A stretch of 64,000 nt of DNA from Protoeuglena noctilucae (taxonomy: Eukaryota; Chlorophyta; Pedinophyceae; Marsupiomonadales; Marsupiomonadaceae), in NCBI GenBank assembly GCA_958009085.1, contig OY253672.1:1488001-1552000 (forward strand), in the 5' to 3' direction. Below the pieces are notes generated by a model. It did no database searches. It had not been told where the DNA came from and saw nothing but the letters and a program-made list of their open reading frames with translations. A program made the position numbers and the translations under genes. Shown here piece after piece: positions 55,598 to 64,000 of the stretch (within the stretch, counting starts at the first letter, position 1; the number at the start of each line of letters is the position of its first letter).

Positions 55598-58500
55598 ATG
55601 GCGGGGGTCGCGCAGTACGGGCCGGCGGCTCCGCCGGTCATCAGGTACTCCCCTTACTAGGAATTCACATTCTGCATCGCGTCGCATGGAACCCGGCGCC
55701 TGCCGAGACGTTGTTGAATGTGCCGACCCATTGCGCGTTTTTGCTCGCCCCACCTGCTCTGCACCGGCCCGTTCGGTGCCTTCTGCGTACAGGTATTTCC
55801 AAGCCCCCGGGGACACGATGTCTCTTGCGGATTGGGAGCGCGTCGACGCCGTGGACCTCCGGAGCCTCTTCGGACGCGGGGGCGTCAGCGAGCGCGACCT
55901 GGTGCCGGTAGAGGAGGCCGTTTCGACGATATGCGATCGTGTCATCTACACGGAGGTCCCCGAGGGCACCCCGGCGAACCTCGAGCGCAGCATTCGCCGG
56001 CTCGAGAAGGCGCTTGCGGTGTTGTCCGTCGGGGTCGACCTGCAGAGCCAGCGCTACGACGAGCGGGTCAGGGAAGCGGAGGCGCAGGACCAGGAGAACG
56101 AGGAACTGCGCACGGAGGTCACCCGGTTGCGGCAGCAGGTGAGTTGGACGCCGCAGCAGTTGCCCCTCCGAACCGCCTGCACACGCGCCAGGGAGCGCCG
56201 AGCTGCTCTCGCCCACCCCCGCTGCAGGTCGACGACGGCTTTGAGCGTCGCGTGAATGCCCGGCTCGCGGCCGGGGCGCAGGGTTTGGACACCATGGAGC
56301 TGATGCGCGAGGTGGGGCAGCACGCACGCACTCTCAGCACTGCACCCTGCGGTGCCTCTGCTCTTCGCAGGGTCCGCATTCGACGCCACTGTCTCGTCGC
56401 GCGCTGTTCGCAGAATGAGAATCTCTCGCAAGCCCTCACGGACGCCGACCGTAACCGCGACATCTTGCAAGAGCGCATCGTGCTACTGGAGGACCAACTG
56501 AGGGACAAGACGGCCGAGTGCCAGGTGTGACCCAGGAAGCAATTGCGATTCCGTCTGGCTCATTACAGGCCGTGGGGCTGGCAGGCGCCCCGTCCACCAC
56601 CCCCAGGGTTGGGGTTGTTACCCAACCATGTTGTCGTGTTACTATGGCCCCCATCCCGCCTTTGCTCTGCAGATGATCAGGGATCGGGCGGACTTGCTCC
56701 AGAGGCAGGCGGCGGAGAAGGACGGGGAGCTGCGGGACCTGCGCCTGGAGGTGGACGAGCAGGAGCGGAGGATGCGGGGCGGTCGGGGCAGGACGGGGAC
56801 CAAGGGAGAGCTTGACATCCTGCGTGCCCAGGTGACGCTGCCGTGCTGCAGACATGCCGAGTGCCACGTGCGGGGTTCCACATCTGCCTTAACCAGTTTC
56901 GGACCACACCCACCACCGCCAGGCACGGCCCCATGTCCCCATTCTATGCCACGCTGCCATGCTATGGGGGGCGACGTGCATCAATGCTACCTGACGCACA
57001 GGTCCGCAAGCTGCTTCTGGACAACCACGACTTGGACAAGGTGAATAAGGAACTGAAGACTGCCGAGGTGCGGCTGAAGGGAGAGCTGGACGAGGCGTCG
57101 CGTGCGGTGGTGCAGCTGTCCGAGGGCGAGCGGGAGTGGCAGGCACGCGAGTCGGAGCTCCTTTCTCGTCTCGACGAGGTGAGGGGGTTGGATTGACTGG
57201 CTGGATCGAGTCCACAGTGTTGTTTGGGACCCAACAAGCACAGTTGCGACGTGCGGTGGCGACAGTCGCGACCACGGTCGACCACTGTGTTGCGACTGCC
57301 GGGTAGCAAACACCCTGGCAGAGACACCAGATTGGTGATCCCCGGTCCCTCTCTCGGCCCCACCCCGCAGCTCCAGCAGAAGGTCCAGATGGCCGAGTCG
57401 GACAATCGCGACATGAAGCTGACGGTGGCGGGGTACTTGAAACAGTTCGAGGCCATGGAGGTCACGTTCGAGCGGAATTACCGCATGTGGGAGGCGGAGA
57501 AGCACGCGTTGGAGCAGCAAGTGCAGGCTTTGCAGAACAAGACGAGGCAGCGGGCCACGCGGGACGCCCTGCAGCGGCGCGGCGTGAGCGTCGCGGATGA
57601 CGACGGGGATGAGTCCTTCGACGAGGGGGCCAGCGAGGCGTCGGGTGAGGCAGGGAGACGCAGAATGCGAAATGGCACCTACCGAGCTGTGTTAGTACCT
57701 GGTGCGAGATGGCACTGTTGCCGCATGACGCGAGCTGTCACTGCCTGCGGGAGGGTGCAGGCACGCGCTGGCGGGAGCGAGGGCGCTGGGGCGCCCTCGC
57801 ATGTCGCAAGCTCGTGCTTGCACTGCCGCTGACTGCACCGGTGTGCATATCACATACTCCGCACCACCGGTGCCCATACAACACCCTGCGCCCGCAGTGC
57901 CCGACACCTTGGAGCGCCTCAAAGCGGAGTTGCGCAAGTTCCAGGAGCGTGAGGTGCTGCTGATGGAGGCGTATGAGGAGTTGGAGCGCAACGTGGCCAA
58001 GGAGGTGGACGCGGCGCTGGCCGAGGAGCGCAGGCGCACGGGGGAGGACCAGCTGCGGGCCAAGGTGGCAAGGCGAGTGGGTGTGGGTGTTGTGAGTGTG
58101 TCTGTGTGTGTGTCTGTGCGTGTGTCTGTGTGTGTGTGGTGGGGTGGATGCAGGACCAGCTGCGGGCCAAGGTGGCAAGGCGAGTGGATGTGGGGGGTGG
58201 GGGTGGGGTGGGGTGGGGGGATGGGAGTATAGAAAACCAGCTGCGGGCCAAGGTGGCAAGGCGAGTGGGTGGGGTGGCAGGCAACGAGGGTGGCTTGCCA
58301 GTGCAAGCGGTGGCTGCAAGTGGTGGTTGTGAGCTGGGTAGGGGGAGTGTAGGTTGAGGCGGCTTGCCAGGCGACTTGTCATGAGCGCGTCGAGAACGGT
58401 AAACCAACCCCTCCCCAACCCGCGCCCGCCCTTGCAGGGAGGAGGTGGAGAAGGAGCGCCGCAAGAACCGCGAGCTGGCGGCGGAGGTGTCGAGGGTAGA

Positions 58501-61500
58501 GGAGCGGATCAAATATTTAGAAGAGCGCACCAAGGCGTACGAGCGTGGATATGGCATCGAAGACGCGGCCGCTGAGATCGAGAAGTGGCGGCAGGACGCC
58601 GTCGACCGAGACAAGGCATTGGGAGAGGTGACGGAGAGCGGGGGGGGGGTGGACTGGGCGTGAACTGGGCTCGCATGGTGCGACATCTAACCATGTCGAT
58701 GTCACGTGCTCACGGCATGTCATGGATGTGGCTGGGCTCACACTCACATGGTGCTACACCTCGGCACGACGGGGTTGCATGCGCATGCGTGTGCAGTGAT
58801 GCGCACGGCATGTCCGGGGCGTGGCTTGGCTTGCTGTGCAGGTGCTGGACCGGGCGAATCAGTACTCGGACGCGATCGACGCGCTGTCTGCGGAAAACGA
58901 GGCTCTGCGGAAGAAGGCTGGAGTGCCTGCGGACGCGAGAGTGGACGTGGCGGGCGTGAAGGGGCGTGCGAGGGAGGAGGTCCGGCAGCTGCGGGCGCTG
59001 GTGACGCATCTGGAGACGGAATTGCAGGAGAAGGAAGACGTGGAGATGCGGCTCAGGTGGGGCTGGGGGTGGGGAGTCGATGGCAGGGCGGGGGGGCTAC
59101 ATCAGAGACAGCGTGCGTTTGCTCAGGCCTTGCTCATGCTACCGATTGATTCACCTGAGATACATGTTAGGTGTGTTGCTGATTGATGATAACATACACT
59201 GCCCCTGCTCCCCCGCAGGCACGAGCTGAGGTATCGTGTCAAATGGGGTGGTCGCGAGGCCATGCGCCTGGGGCTGACGGAGATGCAGGTGGTCTACCTG
59301 GAAGAGATCATCGATCAGCTCAAGGGAGACGGGTTCGGCACGACCCCAGGCGAGTGGGCGGCACCTGGGAGGGGCCTGCTGCGTTGCGTGCAATGATGGC
59401 GACATGTGACGGGCACTGCGCTGCTGCCGCACTGCACCGCTGCCGGCGCCGAGGCCAGGCGCAGCTGCGACCCGTCCCGTGTGCCCTCATCTCCCCCGCA
59501 GAGCAGCGCACGATGCAGAAGATGGAGGGCAAGATACGGGACCTGGAGAAGGCGTGTCGGCGTCTGAAACAGATGCTGGCGATGCCAGAGGAGGAGGTGC
59601 ACCTGCTACTGAGGGCCGTGACGTCTCCCGAGTCGGAGATCATCGCTCCGATGGGCCCGGGGGGTGGCGCGGGGGTGCCTGGGGGCCTGGCCACGGCAGA
59701 GCAGCTGCGGGCCTTAGAGCAAGCGCTGTTGCGGGCGAGGGGCGAGCTGCTGGGACAGGGGCAGCAGCACGGGGAGGCCCTGGGGCACCTGGAGAGCGCG
59801 CTGGTGAGCGGGGTAGCCGACGGGCATGCGACTATGCTGCTGCATTGGGGCCCAGGTGGCAAGAGTGGGCAAGTATGTAGGGCAGGGTGCTGTGCTCGAC
59901 CCAGCGTGACGCACCAGCTGTGGCCGCGTTGTTAGATGACCGCCGCGTGCGTGTTGTGTCGCAGGGTGCGGTGTCGGCAGCGCTCGCCGGCCGCCACCCA
60001 CCAACGGAGGGGACGCCCCACGTCACACGCCTATCGTCGCAGCGACATGGGCCCCTGGCGGCAGCTGCGGCAGCTGCGGCGGGGGGAGTTGGCATCGGCG
60101 CGAGTCCCGCCCAGGCAGCTGCCATCTTCGGCAGCCCCGTGGCGCCTGCCGGCATTGTGCCGGCCATCGCGGGACCGGGGACGGGCGCCGTGGCTTTGCG
60201 GGAGATGTTCCGGGAGAAAGCCGAGGAGCTGGCGCGTCTGCAGGCGGAGCTCGCGGAGCGCACCGCGGTTATGCGCGCGATGCAGGGCGAGCGGGACGCC
60301 CTCCGCGCTCGCCTGCGCGGGGAGTTCCGGGGCGGAGAGGGCGCGGGGTTCGTGTCCATCCAGGTGTGCGGGGATGCGAAGCAACACTCGCGTTGCGACA
60401 CTCATGATTCCATTGGCAATGAGATACTCACAACTCCACGTGATGGTCTGCTATCAATGCGTCAATGCACATGGCGGCTTGCTGACCACCCCTGCCACGC
60501 CGCAACTTCGCAGGAGCTGCGGGAGGTGGAGGCGGAGGCGCAGAGCCTCAAGGCCCAGCTGGTGGAGGCTCTGGAGGAGTCGCAGGTCCGGGAGAGGGAG
60601 TTCGCGGCCGCGGAGGAGGAGCTGGAGCGGACGCACGGGGCCCTGCAGGGGATGCTGGACCAGCGAGCGCTCTTGTACCGGGAGTACGCTCGGCTGCGGG
60701 AGCAGCGGGACGCGGAGGCAGCCCGGATGCAGGAGCAGCTGCGCAAGGCAGGGGACGCGCAGGCGGAGCTCAAGGCCGAGAACCAGCAGCTGCAGCGGAC
60801 GCTGGCGGCGCTGCGTCCGGTGAACCCCGACGCGCCGACGGGGGCGGACGTGGCGCGGCTGGCCGAGGAGCTCCACGCCCGCACGCGCGCCCTGGTCAAG
60901 GCCGAGGTGGCCGTCGTGCGGCTGGGCCGGCAGCTGGGCCTCGCGGAGACGGCGGAGGTGTCCCTGAAGCGACGCATGCGCGAGTGCGAGGTGCGGGGAG
61001 CGACCTGTGCTGGGGTGCACGTGCTGGTTGCCGGCTTGCGGGGTGCACCGAATGCGCTCGGGGAACGCCTTTAGCTCAGTTCTGCCACAGGGATCGCATC
61101 GTCACCTGCTGTCCCCTTCGCTGTGGCGACACTGCACTGCCGCGCCCCTCATCCATGCACATTGTCATGCTACGCAACACACCGCGGTGCCCCATGTCGA
61201 CCGCAGGACGAGCTCCGCGAGATGTCCAGCGTCCTCCGCGCCCGCTTGGACCAAGTCACACGGTCGCGGGACGAGTTCTTCCGACGGCTCTGCCACAGCC
61301 AGTCGCAGCTGGACGCCTCCGTGCCTCGCGCCACCTTCACAACAGTGCAGGAGAGGCTGGGGCAGGCCGAGCGGCGGCTGAGGGCTCTCCTGGAGGAGCG
61401 CGCGGATGATCGGACGTCGGAGGGAGAGGCGAGGAGGCTGCTGTACACGGGGGTTTGTGCTGCATGCGCGGTGCTGCTGTTGGGTACAATGTGTGCCCAT

Positions 61501-64000
61501 TGTCGTTGCTTTGTGGATGGGGTAACTGCACAGCTGTGCAGCGACTGCTTGGTAGTTAGCAGATGCCTGACTCGCGCCGACCGGGCAGCGGGGCGGCCAG
61601 GGCGAGAGCGGCGTGTGGTCCGACCGCCAACATCTCTCTTTGCGTGTTGACGTGCGCAGGTGGCGCGGCTGCGTGAGGAGTTGGACGCCGCGGACCGTCG
61701 GTGGGCGGAGGCCGCGTCGCGCGCCTCTCGCCTGGAAGAGGTGGCCCGGCAGATGAAGAGCGGGGACGGGGCGACAGCTGCCGTGAATGAGGAATTGGTG
61801 CGGGCGAGGGTGGAGCTCGAGGCCGCGGGGGCGCGGGTGGACCGGGCCAAGAGGGAGGCGGAGAGCGCGCGCAGGCGAGTGCTTAGTGTTGCTGGGCACG
61901 TGCGCAGGGGCACTCATTCGCTCAGCTCAGCCACCCATGGGCTCAACTTGGGTCACGCTGTGGTGGGATCCTGCGATGGTTGCACTGTAGCTCATGCACA
62001 TCTCGTTCGTCCCTCGCAGGGCGAAGGAGGAGATCGAGTCCAAGATGCGTGCCGTGGAGTCGGACCTGGCTGCCAAGGCGGCGGCGCTTCACGTGGAGCA
62101 GGAGCGGGCGGTGGAGATGGCGCGGAGGCACGAGGCCATGGTCCCAAAGGAGGACGCCGCCAGGGTGGAGGCGAGGGGGGTGGTCGCTGATGTTGTCTGT
62201 TGTTGCACTGATCGCAATCACCGCTTCCTTGGTCTCTATCAACAAACGCACCTTGCTCCCCGTCACCTCTCCGCATCGGTGCCGGTCGCCGCCCACCATG
62301 CATCGACTGCAGTCACGAGTGCTTCTCTCTGTCGCGTGACTGGCCCCGTGCCTCCTTCGCCGCAGGAGCGCGCCCGTTCTGCCGAAGAGGAACTGCGCCG
62401 CGTGGAGGAGCGACTGGTGGTGGTGCAGCGGCAGGCGGACGACGCCCACGCGGCCGCGTCTCAGGCCGAGGTGCAGTCCACCGCCGCCACCGCCGAGCTC
62501 CACCAGCTGCGGGCGGCGGTGCGGGAGATGGCGCAGCGGTCGGACGCATCGATGGCCGTCGCCAGATACACGGAGGAGGTGGTGGGGCTGCGGCAGGAAC
62601 AGGCGCTGCTTCGGTCGCAGCTGACGCGCAGCGAGAGGGACCGGGAGCGCCTCGTCCACGCCAACCTGTCCCTGGAAAGGAGCATCGCGCAGGTGAGGGT
62701 TGAGGAGAGGGTGCTTGGCAGTCGAGGTGTCGACGGCAACCCACAGGGTGTCAACTGCTGACCTATGTCGCTGTCTAAGCGGGGTGTCTAAGCGGAGTAC
62801 TGTCAGTACCTTAGCGGGAGTTGTGACTGTACCCAGAAGGTGAGCCCTGTCGTCACATCATCACTCTCCTTGCCCCGCAGCACATGCACGAGACGGACGC
62901 GCTGCGTGCCAAGCTGGTGGAGACCAAGCAGCGTGCCGTGGGGGCGGAGGCGCGGCTGGCGTCGCTGCGGGCTTCGTCGGTTGAGCCGCACCGCGCGGAG
63001 CGGTGGGCGAGGGCGGCGGCAGACGCGCGCAGGCGGTGCAAGTGGATGGGCGAGGCCATGGACGCTCTGCGCGAGCAGGCGAGGGCGGGGAGCACGATGT
63101 GACATGCGGGATTTGCCTCACGCAGCATCTGCCTTATCCCAAGCAATGCTCACCTTAAGCGCGCTCACACGCTGCAAGCGAACGTGATCCCAAGCAACGC
63201 TCACCTCGCTGCAACCAAGGCTGTCCTGCGTGCTAATCCCGGCCTTACCTCTCCCGCCTGTTCGATCGCAGGTCGTGACGTGGGCGATGCGCGTGGTGGG
63301 CAAGGAAGAGGCGGCGGATGCGGTGCTGTACGCCAAGTCGTTGCAAACAGTGACGGAATCCGAGGCCAAAAAGGAGGCGGTGCGGCTGCGGGAGCAGCTT
63401 GGCCGAGAGAAACTCACCCGGACCAAGGCGGAGAGGCGAGGGGGGTAGGGGAGTGGCACAGCACGTTGCCACAGGGAGGGGCGTAGCACGATGCCGGGAT
63501 GTTTCACAGTGCATGTTGTTGCATAGGCTATAACTTGCTTAGCGCATGCCCTATGCGCGTGCGGCGTCCCTCCTCCGCACACGCTGACACCAGAGCACGT
63601 TCCTGCAGGGAGCGCATGGTGCTGAATCAGAAGGCCGACTTCTTGTCGCACGTGAACGGGGAGCTGGAGGAGCGCATCGAGGAGTTGGAGAAGGGCGCGT
63701 TGGAGGAGTCGGAGTCGCTGGAGAGGGCCCGGGAGGAGGCGCAGGGGCGAGCGGACCGCGCCGACGCCGAGGCCGAGGCACTGAGCCAGGAGGTGGGTGG
63801 GGACATGGGTGGGGACAGGAGCGGCAGCGGGAGCAAGGGATATGTTATATGTTCTATGTGTTTCTTATAAATATTGCATTTTGTCGGATTTGGGTTTTCG
63901 ACAGAAAGTCCCTCCAAGCCACGTGTTGTCTGCAGCAGTCACACGATTCGTGCTGACACCCGCGTGTGTGTGTGTTACCCTTGCAGGTGGTGAAGCTAAA
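55598..64000 (+). CDS. CEP290: CEP290 (NPHP6/POC3) transition-zone coiled-coil protein, 5' part (runs off the window)
   Basis: Large coiled-coil protein of the ciliary transition zone linking axoneme to membrane. Exons: 55598-55644, 55793-56138, 56228-56311, 56414-56524, 56673-56831, 57002-57178, 57371-57644, 57898-58072, 58438-58627, 58842-59056, 59219-59349, 59502-59803, 59965-60363, 60514-60990, 61207-61428, 61660-61874, 62020-62170, 62365-62692, 62881-63078, 63272-63435, 63609-63792, 63987 onward. The family call rests on ERGYGIEDAAAEIEKWRQDA, then the DAIDALSAENEALRKKAGVP stretch and MKLTVAGYLKQFEAM. The remainder is heptad-rich. Seven introns appear to start with GC (58073, 59350, 61429, 61875, 62171, 63079, 63436). 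Exon 13 has a Gly/Ala-rich loop with an Ala run, unlike animal CEP290. The start is the first ATG in phase; one at 55819 is possible. Confidence 0.85.
58045..58270 (+). repeat. Three copies of exon end plus GC donor (CEP290 intron 8)
   Basis: CAGCTGCGGGCCAAGGTGGC followed by AAGGCGAGTGG occurs at the exon end (58050-58080), again from about 58156 and from about 58239. All three keep the unusual AG|GCGAGT donor. A TG microsatellite lies between copies 1 and 2. Confidence 0.95.
58084..58140. repeat. TG/TGTC microsatellite
   Basis: About 55 bases of GTGTGTCTGTGTGTG type repeat within CEP290 intron 8, on the GT-rich strand. Likely length-variable. Confidence 0.85.

Noticed and set aside
58045-58270. 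Three spaced direct repeats resembling a tiny repeat array
   Set aside because: They are copies of an exon end and donor inside a spliced gene, with unequal spacers. Not CRISPR and not a mobile element.

Overview
The window is nuclear DNA from a GC-rich green alga (Chlorophyta). The evidence is spliceosomal introns in nearly every gene, a granule-bound starch synthase, a nuclear gene for the chloroplast sulfate permease CysT (SULP) with a transit-like leader, plant-type Nudix, KAS III, DSP-gelsolin and DAG-lipase genes, and several cilium genes (IFT70/TTC30, CCDC146/MBO2, CEP290). The lineage therefore builds flagella or did so recently. I do not assign a species. I did not see the Chlamydomonas-type TGTAA polyadenylation motif in the 3' flanks I read.

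Layout: 1-767 is the 3' end of GBSSI (+). 1577-8621 (-) is a class 3 lipase with a long low-complexity insert. 8818-10143 (+) is a Nudix hydrolase. 10315-12269 (-) is SULP. 12725-13496 (+) is ubiquitin-RPS27A. 14056-16553 (+) is a Tudor-like protein. 16995-18958 (+) is an HDHD5/CECR5-type HAD protein. 19129-23167 (-) is the bifunctional mRNA capping enzyme. 23845-25325 (+) is an EBP-type sterol isomerase. 25524-27161 (-) is 6-phosphogluconolactonase. 27711-35875 (+) is RNA polymerase III subunit RPC1, crossed by a 200-N gap. 36203-39959 (-) is IFT70. 40631-43295 (+) is an MKP1-like phosphatase. 43474-44408 (-) is a possible axonemal protein. 44952-46202 (-) is KAS III. 47162-51059 (+) is CCDC146/MBO2. 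51357-52299 (+) is VPS55. 52442-53806 (-) is CDC123. 54210-55317 (+) is a SixA-like phosphatase. 55598 to the end (+) is the 5' part of CEP290. Genes mostly alternate strand, giving many head-to-head and tail-to-tail pairs with 150-950 bp between them. No operons, tRNAs, rRNAs or recognisable transposons were seen.

Two splicing features stand out. First, about 25 of roughly 120 introns that I could place by reading frame and protein family begin with GC rather than GT, nearly always as AG|GCGAG. Second, many introns carry tandem copies of their own exon edge (exon end plus donor, or acceptor plus exon start), most densely in RPC1. All exon boundaries were placed by hand from frame, splice consensus and remembered family sequences, without transcript data.
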